Shown: piece after piece, positions 43,082-52,573 of the stretch | Position numbering within the stretch: the stretch's first letter is position 1 | Layout of the letters: each line of letters begins with the position of its first letter | Assembly (NCBI RefSeq): GCF_001887355.1 | Contig: NZ_MPIN01000005.1 | Span: 302,407 to 366,406, forward strand | Direction of reading: 5' to 3' | Source of the DNA: Cystobacter ferrugineus | Lineage (GTDB): Bacteria; Myxococcota; Myxococcia; Myxococcales; Myxococcaceae | Length of the DNA stretch: 64,000 nucleotides | Program-made: the position numbers and the translations under genes | The notes under the pieces: model-generated | Seen by the model: the letters and a program-made list of their open reading frames with translations, nothing else | Told to the model about the DNA's origin: nothing | Databases searched by the model: none

Positions 43082-43692
43082 AAGTGCTTCTCGATCTGTC
43101 GCAAGAGGTCCACGCGGTCCACCAGGTCCGTCACATAGTCCAGCTTGTCCGTGGGGAGAACCAGGACGGGGGACAACTTGTAGCCACTGAACCATTCCTC
43201 GTACAGGCCGTTCAGCCGCTTGAGGTACGTGGGGGGGATGTCCTGTTCCATCTCCCGGCCACGCAGGCGGATGCGCTGGCGCAGGGTGCGCACGGGGCAG
43301 CGCAGGTAGATCATCAGGTCCGGCGGGGCGAGCGTCTGGGAGAACGTCTCGTAGAGGTCCGAGTACAGGCCCCAGTCGCGCTTGTCGATGTAGCGCTGGC
43401 GGTAGAGGTTCTTGGCGAAGATTTCCGCGTCCTCGTAGAGCGTCCGGTCCTGCAGGGCGGTGCCGGGGGAGCGCTCGAGCTGGCGCTGGAGACGGAACTT
43501 GGTGGTGAGGAAGAAGAGCTGGGAGCGGAAGGCCCAGGTCTTCATGTCCGCGTAGAAGTCGGCCAGGTAGGGGTTCTGCTCGTTGGGTTCGAAGAAGGGA
43601 GTGAGGTCGTACTTCCGGCAGAGGAAGGACGTGAGCTCCGTCTTCCCCGCGCCGATGTTTCCCGCGATCGCGATGAACTTCTTTCGGGCCAA
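43078..43692 (-). CDS. Deoxynucleoside kinase family protein
   Basis: 204 residues, starting at TTG 43692. P-loop GNIGAGKT (11-18), a DRT-like motif (LQDRTLYEDAEIF, about 81-93) and a lid-like region with RxxR (RCPVRTLRQRIRLRGRE, about 131-147) match the family that phosphorylates deoxyadenosine, deoxyguanosine or deoxycytidine for dNTP salvage. Which nucleoside it uses cannot be told. Its stop overlaps the start of the DUF2314 gene. It is divergent from plsC. Confidence 0.92.
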   Translation of the reverse strand: MARKKFIAIAGNIGAGKTELTSFLCRKYDLTPFFEPNEQNPYLADFYADMKTWAFRSQLFFLTTKFRLQRQLERSPGTALQDRTLYEDAEIFAKNLYRQRYIDKRDWGLYSDLYETFSQTLAPPDLMIYLRCPVRTLRQRIRLRGREMEQDIPPTYLKRLNGLYEEWFSGYKLSPVLVLPTDKLDYVTDLVDRVDLLRQIEKHL

Positions 43693-43901
43693 GGCGTTCC
43701 GCTTCTATCCCCACCCGCGAGCACACACCAGCGGCAAGGTGATGGTAGATACGCTCCCCTCATGCCCGCCCCCTCCCCCTCCCTCGTCGAGACCGCCCTC
43801 CCTGCGGTGTGGAAGAGACATGGGGGCCCCGGGTGTTCTGACTCGCCGGGTGGGAGACCGGGTGATGGGCTCTCCCCTTGGACGAAGCCGAGGTCGCCAG
43901 G

Positions 43902-44690
43902 ATGCTCCGCAACCTGTTTTGCATAGTGGTCACCGTGGTGGCCACCGCTCTGTTCTTTCCCCTGACGGTGGTGGTGGCGCTGGTCACCCTCAATCCTGGC
44001 GCCACGGTGTGGGTGGCGCGCCGGCTGTGGTCGCCGGTGCTCATCGCGGCGGGCGGGGCCCGGGTGGTGGTGACCGGCCAGGAGAACGTGGATCCCAAGC
44101 GCCCCACCATCTACGTCTCCAACCACCAGTCCACCCTGGACATCCCCATCCACTTCGTGGCGGTGCCGGTGAACTTCCGCTTCGTGGCCAAGCACCAGCT
44201 CAAGTACGTGCCGCTCATCGGCTGGTATCTGTGGATGGCGGGCCACGTCTTCATCAACCGGGGCCGGCGCGACAAGGCCATCGCCTCCCTGGATGACGCG
44301 GCGCGGAAGATCCGCGAGGGTACGAGCGTGTTCCTCTACCCGGAGGGCACGCGCTCGGATGATGGCCGCGTGCTGCCCTTCAAGAAGGGACCGTTCGCCC
44401 TGGCGCTCCGGGCCCGGGTGCCCGTGGTGCCCATCACCATCGAGGGCTCGGGCACGGTGATGCCGAAGAACTCCTGGAACATCCAGCCGGGCCCCGTGTA
44501 CGTGAAGATTGGCAAGCCCATCGACACCACGCGCTTCGCCGACAACGACCGCGAGGGACTGGCCCGGGCCGTGCGCGACGTCATCATCGCGCAGAGCCTG
44601 GAGCTGGGCGGCAAGGGGGGCGACTCCAAGGCCGCCGTGGCCGACGCGGGGGTCGAGGGCGAGTCCCTGTCGCGTCGCAGTGCATCCTGA
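43902..44690 (+). CDS. plsC: 1-acyl-sn-glycerol-3-phosphate acyltransferase
   Basis: 262 residues from ATG 43902 (with GAGG nine bases before it); TTG 43878 is an alternative. It makes phosphatidic acid from lysophosphatidic acid, using acyl-ACP or acyl-CoA. A membrane helix (about 4-28, LFCIVVTVVATALFFPLTVV) leads to the acyltransferase domain with NHQSTLDIP (HX4D catalytic box), FVAKHQLKYVPLIGWYL, and YPEGTRSDDG (substrate binding). The end carries a short Ser-rich tail. It lies 29 bases upstream of the TPR lipoprotein in the same direction. Confidence 0.94.
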   Translation: MLRNLFCIVVTVVATALFFPLTVVVALVTLNPGATVWVARRLWSPVLIAAGGARVVVTGQENVDPKRPTIYVSNHQSTLDIPIHFVAVPVNFRFVAKHQLKYVPLIGWYLWMAGHVFINRGRRDKAIASLDDAARKIREGTSVFLYPEGTRSDDGRVLPFKKGPFALALRARVPVVPITIEGSGTVMPKNSWNIQPGPVYVKIGKPIDTTRFADNDREGLARAVRDVIIAQSLELGGKGGDSKAAVADAGVEGESLSRRSAS

Positions 44691-44719
44691 GTCCACGAGA
44701 GCCACCCAGAGGAGACCGC

Positions 44720-46111
44720 GTGCCCCTCCCCCCTTATTCCCCTTCCTGGCGCACCGGCGTGCGCCGCCGGCTGAGTCCCTGGATGTGCGTGCTGGGCCTG
44801 GGCCTGGCCACGGGCTGCCAGCACGGCTCCGCCGCGAGGCCGCTCGACGCGCGGGCCCAGGCCCGTGAGTACCTCGCGAAGAACCAGCCCGAGCGTGCCC
44901 TCCCCTTGCTGGAGGCCGAAGCGGCCCGGGCGCCGGAGGACCTGGAGCTGGCGCGCACGCTCACCGAGGCCCACGTGAAGGCGGGCCGGGCGGAGGCGTG
45001 GATCGCCGAGCTGCTCCGCCGCAACGGCCAGACGGAGCGGGCGGTGAACCACTACATGCTGGGGCTCGCGTACTTCTCGCGGGTGTCGGATGCGGGGACG
45101 CCCGCGGTGGCCGCCTTCCAGCGGGCCCTGGAGCTGCGGCCCGACGAGCCCGAGTTCCATTACCGCCTGGGGCTCGCCCTGCTGGAGTCCGAGCAGTACG
45201 CGGCGGCGGTGGGCCCGTTGCGCCGGGCGGCCGAGCTGGCTCCGGAGCGCGCGGGCATCCGCCTGCCGCTGGCCAAGGCACTGCATCGCACCGGGGACGA
45301 GCCGGGGGCGGTGGCGGCGCTGTCCGTGCTGGTGAGGAAGGAGCCGAGTCCCGCCGAGGTGGCGACGGCGCGAGCGCTGATGAACCAGCTCGCTGACCCG
45401 TTCACGCGCTTTCCCAAGGCGGCCGAGTCCAAGCTGGAGGAAGGCATGCGCTACCTCCAGGAGCTGGACGCGCCCCACCCGGCCATCCTCGCCTTCGAGG
45501 AGATCCTCCGGGACTACCCGGACCTGGCGGTGGTGCACGCGCTGATGGGGCTGGCGTGGCAGCGCCTGGATGACGCGGGCCGGGCGGTCGAGGAGTTCAA
45601 GCGGGCCATCGAGCTGGCGCCGACGGATGGCAAGAACCACTTCTACCTGGGTGAGCTGTACCTGGCGAGGCAGCGGCCGGAAGCGGCGCTGCCGCACCTG
45701 GAGAAGGCGGTGGAGCTCAATCCACTGTTGGACATGGCGTGGTTCCGGCTGGGCGACATCCGGCTGGAGCGCAAGGACCTGAAGGCCGCGGGCGAGGCCT
45801 TCCGGGTGCTGACGTACCTGGAGCCGGACGAGGCGCCGCCGCGGGGCAAGCTGGCGCTGGTGCTCCAGCTCGAAGGGGACTGGGCGGGAGCGGAGCGCGA
45901 GTTGAAGCACGTGGTGGACAAGGATCCGGAGAACCTCGAGTTCACCCTGCGCCTGGGCATCCTGTTCGCCGAGCAGGCACGCCAGTCCTCGCGTCCGGAA
46001 GAGCGCCGGGAAGCGGCGGCCAAGGCGGAGCAGTGGCTCGGCAAGGTGCTCGAGGCCCAGCCAGAGAACGCGGTGGCCTCGCGGGCACTGCAGCAGCTCA
46101 AGCGGCCGTGA
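44720..46111 (+). CDS. TPR-repeat lipoprotein
   Basis: 463 residues from GTG 44720 (AGGAG in AGGAGACCGC before it). Lipobox LATGC at about residue 33, after a long hydrophobic signal peptide. About eleven TPR-like repeats follow, for example AEFHYRLGL-type units: FHYRLGLALLESEQYAAAVG, HFYLGELYLARQRPEAALPH and FRLGDIRLERKDLKAAGEAF. So a periplasm-facing scaffold, probably in the outer membrane. The function is unknown. It follows plsC and may share its transcript. Confidence 0.87.
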   Translation: MPLPPYSPSWRTGVRRRLSPWMCVLGLGLATGCQHGSAARPLDARAQAREYLAKNQPERALPLLEAEAARAPEDLELARTLTEAHVKAGRAEAWIAELLRRNGQTERAVNHYMLGLAYFSRVSDAGTPAVAAFQRALELRPDEPEFHYRLGLALLESEQYAAAVGPLRRAAELAPERAGIRLPLAKALHRTGDEPGAVAALSVLVRKEPSPAEVATARALMNQLADPFTRFPKAAESKLEEGMRYLQELDAPHPAILAFEEILRDYPDLAVVHALMGLAWQRLDDAGRAVEEFKRAIELAPTDGKNHFYLGELYLARQRPEAALPHLEKAVELNPLLDMAWFRLGDIRLERKDLKAAGEAFRVLTYLEPDEAPPRGKLALVLQLEGDWAGAERELKHVVDKDPENLEFTLRLGILFAEQARQSSRPEERREAAAKAEQWLGKVLEAQPENAVASRALQQLKRP

Positions 46112-46159
46112 GGGGCCAGTAGCCAGCGGCGGCCCGGGCCCTCTACACTGAGGGAACCG

Positions 46160-46849
46160 ATGAGTGATGGTGCCGATCAATCGCAGCCGCCCCGACGGGG
46201 GACGCCGCCGTCGTCGACGACGACGCCTCGCGTGTCGTCCACGGGGACGCCTCGTGTGTCCTCGACGACGACGCCTCGCGTGTCCTCGACGACGAATCCC
46301 CGGGTGATGTCCGCCGCGCGCACGGCGCCCCTGCCCAAGGGGCAGGATGCGGCGATCAGCGAGCGGCTGAAGTCCGAGTCCGCCAACGTGGCGCTCAACG
46401 CCGTGGCCGTCCTGAAGGAGATGGTCGGCGACTTCCGTCAGCAGGACCGCTTCTTCAAGTACAAGGCCTCGATCGTGGGAGGCTGGCTGCTGGTGTCGCT
46501 CGCCACCGTGGGGCTCACCTGCGCCCGGGGGGTGAAGGAGACGGGTGACTTCGGTGCGAAGCTCATCCCCATTACCAGCCGCGCCGCGGTGACGATCATG
46601 AACAAGAGCGACGAGACCTGGCGTGACGTCATCGTCGTCGTCAAGGACAACCGGGGCGCGGAGTGGCGGGCCTCCGTCGCGCGCGTGGAGCCGACCAAGG
46701 AACTCACCGTCACCCCCAAGCAGCTTCTGGGCGCGGACGGGCGGGCGGCTCCCTCGGACATCAGGATCCGCGACGTGGAGATGCGCACGTCCGAGGGCCG
46801 GGCCCAACTGCTCGAGAACGGCCGCAACCTCACGGAAGAAGCGCCCTAG
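46160..46849 (+). CDS. Single-pass membrane protein with an N-terminal repeat tail
   Basis: 229 residues from ATG 46160. A disordered front holds three near-perfect copies of an 8-residue unit (TPRVSSTT-like), then a basic region, an amphipathic helix (LKSESANVALNAVAVLKEMV), one membrane helix (about 108-125, GGWLLVSLATVGLTC) and a beta-rich domain (about 135-225, AAVTIMNKSDETWRDVIVVV) that ends at the C terminus. The C-terminal domain would face the periplasm if the Arg-rich front is cytoplasmic. No family was recognised. The codon repeats in the DNA are listed separately. Confidence 0.8.
   Translation: MSDGADQSQPPRRGTPPSSTTTPRVSSTGTPRVSSTTTPRVSSTTNPRVMSAARTAPLPKGQDAAISERLKSESANVALNAVAVLKEMVGDFRQQDRFFKYKASIVGGWLLVSLATVGLTCARGVKETGDFGAKLIPITSRAAVTIMNKSDETWRDVIVVVKDNRGAEWRASVARVEPTKELTVTPKQLLGADGRAAPSDIRIRDVEMRTSEGRAQLLENGRNLTEEAP
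46223..46294 (+). repeat. Tandem 24-bp coding repeat
   Basis: Three copies of a 24-base unit (46223-46246, 46247-46270, 46271-46294), each encoding a TPRVSST-type octapeptide in the disordered front of the membrane protein, with a degenerate fourth copy. The near-identity in DNA suggests recent slippage or recombination. Confidence 0.8.
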
Positions 46850-46875
46850 CCTTACGGCCTTCGGCCCCCCGAAAG

Positions 46876-46913
46876 CACGAGAGCGCCCTTCCCGAAGGAA
46901 GGACGCTCCCGTG
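46876..46913. terminator. Long hairpin ending the ribosomal operon
   Basis: A 15-bp stem with two A-C mismatches and a 4-base loop (46876-46892/46897-46913) lies between the stops of the membrane protein and rplQ. On the minus strand it is followed by CTTTCGG. The stem is symmetrical, so it can serve both converging transcripts. Confidence 0.6.
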
Positions 46914-46938
46914 AACCACACACTGCCAGGACGGCCGA

Positions 46939-47367
46939 CTACTCCGCCTTGTTCTCGGACGCCTCGCCCTGGGCCGGGGTCTCCGGAGCCTCGACCGGGG
47001 TGGTCTTGGCGGGACGATCCACCAGCTCCAGCAGGGCCATCTCGGCGCCGTCACCGCGACGGAAACCGAGCCGGACGATGCGGGTGTAACCACCCGGCCG
47101 GTTGGCGTAGCGCTCCTTGTACTCCCCGAAGACCTTCTTCAGGATGACGCGATTGCGGACGGTACGCTCCGCGAGGCGCACATTGGACAGACCGCCGCGC
47201 TTGCCGAGGGTGATGATGCGCTCGGCGAGGGCCCGGGCCTCCTTGGCCTTGGGCAGCGTGGTGCGGATGGCCTCGTGCTCGAGCAGCGAGGTGACCATGT
47301 TGTGCAGCATCGCGAGCCGGTGGCTCGTGGTGCGGTGGAGCTTCCGTTGTCCAACCTTGTGACGCAT
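46939..47367 (-). CDS. rplQ: 50S ribosomal protein L17
   Basis: 142 residues from ATG 47367 (the frame extends further upstream but L17 begins here with [17 protein letters not shown]). Key family blocks: [19 protein letters not shown] and [20 protein letters not shown]. The C-terminal acidic tail ([19 protein letters not shown]) is an extension beyond the usual 116-125 residues. Last gene of the ribosomal cluster. A 179-base spacer separates it from rpoA. Confidence 0.97.
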   Translation of the reverse strand: MRHKVGQRKLHRTTSHRLAMLHNMVTSLLEHEAIRTTLPKAKEARALAERIITLGKRGGLSNVRLAERTVRNRVILKKVFGEYKERYANRPGGYTRIVRLGFRRGDGAEMALLELVDRPAKTTPVEAPETPAQGEASENKAE

Positions 47368-47491
47368 GGGACTGACTCCGGGCCTTGAAGGGGCCCACCA
47401 CTCCGGCCGTACGAGGTACCGGGTGGAAAGGATGGAGGCCGGCACGGGCTCCACCGCTGCGGGGTTGGGCCGGTGAGGGCCCCCTGCTCGT

Positions 47492-47520
47492 CCCGGGGCA
47501 TGAAACCATGCCGCCCCGGG
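47492..47520. repeat. Hairpin in the rpoA-rplQ spacer
   Basis: A 7-bp stem (CCCGGGG 47492-47498, CCCCGGG 47514-47520) with an inner CATG/CATG pair lies in the long untranslated spacer. It has no T-run and may be an mRNA processing or stability element. Confidence 0.35.
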
Positions 47521-47546
47521 TGGGCAGGTACTTCAACAGACGACGA

Positions 47547-48593
<1,047 letters not shown>

Positions 48594-48791
48594 GTCCTTC
48601 TTCTCCTCGTGACGTGGACCACCACCAACTTCCCCGCCCCGGCGGCGGGAGGATGGGCACGTGGGGTGTTGTGTAACGGCCGGTGCGCGCGCAGGGCGGG
48701 ACACCGGCAGAAGCACGACGCCCCGGCGGTGAGGCCAGGGCGTGTGCGGAAGCATCGGCGGCGAGCCCGGAAGCCGGGCCTGCCCATCCGA

Positions 48792-49418
48792 TTACTTCGA
48801 GTACAACTCGACGATGAGCTGCTCCTGGATGGGCATGGTGAGATCCTCGCGGTTGGGCGGGCTCTTCACCGTGGCCTTGAAGGACTTCTTGTCCAGGTCG
48901 ATCCACTGCGGCACGCCGCGGCGGTCCACGGTCTCCAGGGCCTCGGAGATGCGGAGGATCTTCCGGCTCTTCTCCGCCACCTCGATGGTGGTTCCCGGCT
49001 TGACGGCGAACGAGGGGATGTTCACCCGCTTGCCGTTGACGGTGAAGTGGCCGTGACGCACGAGCTGGCGCGCCTCGTTGCGCGTGTCCGCGAAGCCCAT
49101 GCGGAACACCACGTTGTCCAGGCGGAGCTCCAGCTGCTGCAGGAGGTTCTCACCCGTCTTGCCCTTGGCGGCCGAGGCGCGGTGGTAGTAGCCACGGAAC
49201 TGGCTCTCCAGCAGGCCGTACATGCGCTTGACCTTCTGCTTCTCGCGCAGCTGCACGCCGTAGCCGGAGAACTTCACGCGGCCCTGGCCGTGCTGACCGG
49301 GGGGATAGGGACGCCGCTCGATGGCACACTTGTCCGTGTAGCAGCGGTCACCCTTCAGGTACATCTTCAGGTTCTCCCGCCGGCAGATGCGGCAGGAGGA
49401 GGCGGTATAACGGGCCAC
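48792..49418 (-). CDS. rpsD: 30S ribosomal protein S4
   Basis: 208 residues from GTG 49418. Zn-binding N terminus ([11 protein letters not shown], then [13 protein letters not shown]) marks it as the C+ type of S4. Then the S4 RNA-binding motif [20 protein letters not shown] and [19 protein letters not shown]4 nucleates assembly of the small subunit body and often represses its own operon (the alpha operon) by binding mRNA. A 198-base spacer separates it from rpoA. Confidence 0.97.
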   Translation of the reverse strand: MARYTASSCRICRRENLKMYLKGDRCYTDKCAIERRPYPPGQHGQGRVKFSGYGVQLREKQKVKRMYGLLESQFRGYYHRASAAKGKTGENLLQQLELRLDNVVFRMGFADTRNEARQLVRHGHFTVNGKRVNIPSFAVKPGTTIEVAEKSRKILRISEALETVDRRGVPQWIDLDKKSFKATVKSPPNREDLTMPIQEQLIVELYSK

Positions 49419-49487
49419 GATGCTTCTCCGTGTCGAAAGATGGTCTGGGGCCGCCTCCCCCACTGGAGGAAGCGGCCCGGAATGGAA

Positions 49488-49931
49488 CTAGACGCGGCGG
49501 CGCTTGGGCTGACGGCAGCCGTTGTGCGGGATGGGCGTCACATCGCGGATGAGGGCGATCTTCAGGCCAGCGGCGGCCAGCGCGCGCAGGGCGGACTCAC
49601 GGCCCGCGCCCGGACCCTTCACCAGCACCGTCACGTTCTTCAGGCCGTGCTCCATCGCCTTGGCCGCGGCGTCACCGGCGGCCACCTGGGCGGCGAACGG
49701 CGTCGACTTGCGGCTGCCGCGGAAGCCACGGGCGCCCGCGGAGGACCAGGAGATCACGTTCCCGGACACGTCCGTGATCGTGATGATGGTGTTGTTGAAC
49801 GTGGACTGGATGTGGACCACGCCGTTGAGGATGTTCTTCTTGCCCTTCTTGCTCTTCTTGCGCGCTGCGGCGGTTTCGCCGCCCGCCGCGGGGGCCGCAG
49901 CCGCCGCCGGCGCGTTGGTCTCTTCAGCCAT
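49488..49931 (-). CDS. rpsK: 30S ribosomal protein S11
   Basis: 147 residues, some 18 longer than usual owing to an Ala-rich N-terminal tail ([13 protein letters not shown]). The core matches: [58 protein letters not shown] and the C-terminal [17 protein letters not shown]11 lies at the platform of the small subunit and binds the mRNA exit region. Confidence 0.97.
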   Translation of the reverse strand: MAEETNAPAAAAAPAAGGETAAARKKSKKGKKNILNGVVHIQSTFNNTIITITDVSGNVISWSSAGARGFRGSRKSTPFAAQVAAGDAAAKAMEHGLKNVTVLVKGPGAGRESALRALAAAGLKIALIRDVTPIPHNGCRQPKRRRV

Positions 49932-49999
49932 GGAACTCGTTGCTCCTGGAAGTAGGTGATCGACGCCAGCTCCTCACGGGGCCGGCGCAGGTGGGAGGA

Positions 50000-50383
50000 C
50001 TAGCGCGGGCCCGCCGCCGGCTTGGCGCGCACGATGCCGCGCTTGGGACCCTTGCGGGTACGCGCGTTGGTGTGCGTCCGCTGGCCGCGCACCGGCAGCC
50101 CCTTGCGGTGACGCAGACCCCGGTAGCAACCCAGGTCCATCAGGCGCTTGATGTTCATGGTGACCTCGCGGCGCAGGTCGCCTTCGACCTTGTAGTTCGC
50201 CTCGATGAGCTCGCGGATCTTGCGCGTCTGCTCCTCGGTGAGGTCCTTGGTCCGGGTAGCGAGGTCGATCCCCGCGCCCTCGATGATTTCGTGGGCGGTC
50301 TTGTTGCCGATCCCGTAGATGTACTGCAACGAGATCACCGCGCGCTTGTTGGGCGGGAGGTCGATGCCGGCGATACGAGCCAT
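50000..50383 (-). CDS. rpsM: 30S ribosomal protein S13
   Basis: 127 residues: [60 protein letters not shown], and a basic tail. S13 contacts tRNA in the P site and the B1 bridge to the large subunit. Length and motifs are standard. Confidence 0.98.
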   Translation of the reverse strand: MARIAGIDLPPNKRAVISLQYIYGIGNKTAHEIIEGAGIDLATRTKDLTEEQTRKIRELIEANYKVEGDLRREVTMNIKRLMDLGCYRGLRHRKGLPVRGQRTHTNARTRKGPKRGIVRAKPAAGPR

Positions 50384-50434
50384 CTTCGTCGTTCCTTCTG
50401 GGTGAGTTGGTCTGGAGCTCAGCCCCGTTGAGGG

Positions 50435-50551
50435 CTAGCCCTGGCGCTGCTTGTGCCGGGGGTTGGAGGCGCAGATGATGCGCACGATGCCCTTACGGCG
50501 AACAACCTTGCACTTGTCGCAAATCTTCTTGACGGACGCCCGAACCTTCAT
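50435..50551 (-). CDS. rpmJ: 50S ribosomal protein L36
   Basis: 38 residues from ATG 50551, too short for many gene calls: [38 protein letters not shown]. The Cys-Cys ... Cys-His set (CDKC, C, H) binds zinc, so this is the C+ type. Between infA and rpsM, the usual place. Confidence 0.95.
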   Translation of the reverse strand: MKVRASVKKICDKCKVVRRKGIVRIICASNPRHKQRQG

Positions 50552-50595
50552 GGCGGTACTTCCCTTCCTTCGCTTTTAGAAAAGAAAAGCCCTGA

Positions 50596-50630
50596 AGGCC
50601 TGGCCGCCATTCCGCGGAACCAGGCCTCCG
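50596..50630 (-). terminator. Hairpin with T-rich tail between infA and rpmJ
   Basis: Read on the minus strand, an 8-bp stem AGGCCTGG/CCAGGCCT around a GC-rich loop lies between the infA stop and rpmJ; the T-rich run (CTTTTCTTTTC) follows about five bases later. It looks like an intrinsic terminator inside the operon and could act as partial attenuation. Coordinates are within a base or two. Confidence 0.5.
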
Positions 50631-50849
<219 letters not shown>

Positions 50850-50986
50850 TCAGAAGCCCTCTCGCGGACCACCTGAACTTTGGAAGCGCGGCGGGATAAC
50901 ACTTTGGTCCTGAAGTGGCAAGCATCCTCGCGCTGGAAAACCACGAAACCGGTAAACCCCTGGGTACTGCGTCGTATTCCGCTCTC

Positions 50987-51751
50987 CTACCCGGACCCAC
51001 GTCGGGTGAGGATCTCCGGCCCTCCCTCGGTGATGAGCACCGTGTGCTCGAAGTGCGCGGAAAGCTTGTTATCGACGGTGATCGCTGTCCAGTCGTCATC
51101 GAGCACCATCACGTCGGACGTGCCCTGGTTCACCATGGGCTCGACCGCAAGGACCATTCCCGGACGGAGCTTCATGCCGCTGCCAGGCTGGCCGTAGTTG
51201 GGCACCTCGGGCTTCTCATGGAGGTGCCGGCCGATGCCATGGCCGGTGAAGTCGCGCACCACCGAGTAGCCCCGCGCCTCCACGTAGCTCTGCACGGCAT
51301 GGCCGATGTCGCCGATCCGGTTTCCCACCACCATGGCCTGGATGCCCTTGTTCAGGGCCTCCCGGGTGGCGTTCACCAGGGCCTGCGCCTCGGGGGTCAC
51401 CTTCCCCACCGGCACCGTGCGGGCCGAGTCTCCGAAGAAGCCCCGGTACACCACCCCGAAGTCCAGCTTCATGAGATCTCCCTCCTGCAGCTTGCGCCGC
51501 TTGGAGGGGATGCCGTGCAGCACCTCATGGTTGATGGACGCACACAGGCAGGCCGGGAAGCCGTGGTAGCCCTTGAACGCCGGCTTGGCGCCCTTCTGGT
51601 AGATGAGCTTCTCGGACAGGGCATCGAGCTCCCAGGTGGTAACACCCGGGGCGACCGCCTTCTCGAGCTCGTCGAGGATCTCACACACGATGCGGCCGGC
51701 TTCCCGCATGAGGGCGATCTCCTCCCGGCTCTTGATTTCGACCTGACTCAT
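50987..51751 (-). CDS. map: Methionine aminopeptidase, type I
   Basis: 254 residues. Removes the initiator Met from nascent proteins. The five metal ligands lie in the usual places: the first His-rich segment (SINHEVLHGIP), Asp in KLDFGVVYRGFFGDSARTVP, His in FTGHGIGRHLHEKPEVPN, Glu in LAVEPMVNQG and Glu in HFEHTVLITEGG. No extra zinc-finger front, so type Ia. Between adk and infA, the classic spc-cluster position. 137 bases lie before infA. Confidence 0.97.
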   Translation of the reverse strand: MSQVEIKSREEIALMREAGRIVCEILDELEKAVAPGVTTWELDALSEKLIYQKGAKPAFKGYHGFPACLCASINHEVLHGIPSKRRKLQEGDLMKLDFGVVYRGFFGDSARTVPVGKVTPEAQALVNATREALNKGIQAMVVGNRIGDIGHAVQSYVEARGYSVVRDFTGHGIGRHLHEKPEVPNYGQPGSGMKLRPGMVLAVEPMVNQGTSDVMVLDDDWTAITVDNKLSAHFEHTVLITEGGPEILTRRGSG

Positions 51752-51787
51752 GCCCTGCCTCGCATCGGCTCGACGGGTCGTGGCGGC

Positions 51788-52435
51788 CTAGGCCTTGCCC
51801 ACGGCCTTCTTGAGCTCCTCGTAGATGCCTTCGGGAGGCCCCACCCCGTCGATGCTCTTGAGCAGACCGCGCTGGGCGTAGAACTGCTTCAAGGGCGAGG
51901 TCTCCTTGTCGTACTTCTGCAGCCGCTTCTCGATGACCTCGGCCTTGTCGTCCTCGCGCTGGATGAGCCCGGTGCCGTCCTTGTCGCAGAAACCGGCCCG
52001 CTTCGGGGGGCTCTGGTAGACGTGGTAGACGGCGCCGCAGGTGGGACAGGAGCGGCGTCCCGAGCCGCGCTCGATGAGCTTCTCGTGCGGAACCTCGAGC
52101 GACACCACGGCATGCAGCCCCTTGCCCAGCTTGCCGAGCATGCGCTCGAGGGCCTCGGCCTGGGGGATGGTGCGCGGAAAGCCGTCCAGGATGAAGCCCT
52201 GGGTACAATCGGCCTCCTTGAGGCGCTCCTCCACGATGCCGATGACGAGCTCGTCGGGCACATAGGCGCCCGCGGCCATCAACGGCCCGGCCTGCTTGCC
52301 CAGCTCGGTCCCCTCGCGCACCGCCTTGCGCAGGATGTCCCCCGTGGAGATCTGCGGAATCGCGTAGTCCGCGTACAGCTTCTTCGCCTGGGTCCCCTTC
52401 CCAGCGTTAGGCGGACCCAACAGGATGAGGTTCAT
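51788..52435 (-). CDS. adk: Adenylate kinase
   Basis: 215 residues, long form. Catalyses ATP + AMP = 2 ADP. P-loop GPPNAGKGTQAKKL (7-20) and the core DGFPRTIPQAEALERML. The LID domain (about 120-160) carries a structural zinc site, CPTC ... CDKD, so three Cys and one Asp (RSCPTCGAVYHVYQSPP). The rest matches in length. It follows secY with a 138-base spacer. Confidence 0.97.
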   Translation of the reverse strand: MNLILLGPPNAGKGTQAKKLYADYAIPQISTGDILRKAVREGTELGKQAGPLMAAGAYVPDELVIGIVEERLKEADCTQGFILDGFPRTIPQAEALERMLGKLGKGLHAVVSLEVPHEKLIERGSGRRSCPTCGAVYHVYQSPPKRAGFCDKDGTGLIQREDDKAEVIEKRLQKYDKETSPLKQFYAQRGLLKSIDGVGPPEGIYEELKKAVGKA

Positions 52436-52522
52436 GTGTTCTCTCTCAGCTCGTCAGGAAGGAGCGCGGGCGGGCCACAGCCACCCATTTCCCGCTGCTC
52501 GTTGCACCCCAGGAACGGCGAA

Positions 52523-52554
52523 GCGCCCCTCCCCGGGGCGAGGGGGAGGAGCGC
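52523..52554. repeat. Hairpin between secY and adk
   Basis: An 11-bp GC-rich stem with one mismatch (52523-52534/52543-52554) lies in the 138-base secY-adk spacer, with no T-run. It may be a processing site or partial terminator. Confidence 0.4.
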
Positions 52555-52573
52555 CCGCGAAGCGGCGGCTGGA

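Noticed and set aside
41909..43726. A 605-codon frame joining the DUF2314 gene to an upstream region
   Set aside because: The front half is antisense-frame reading of the kinase gene; the GTG overlap with the kinase stop is the better start.
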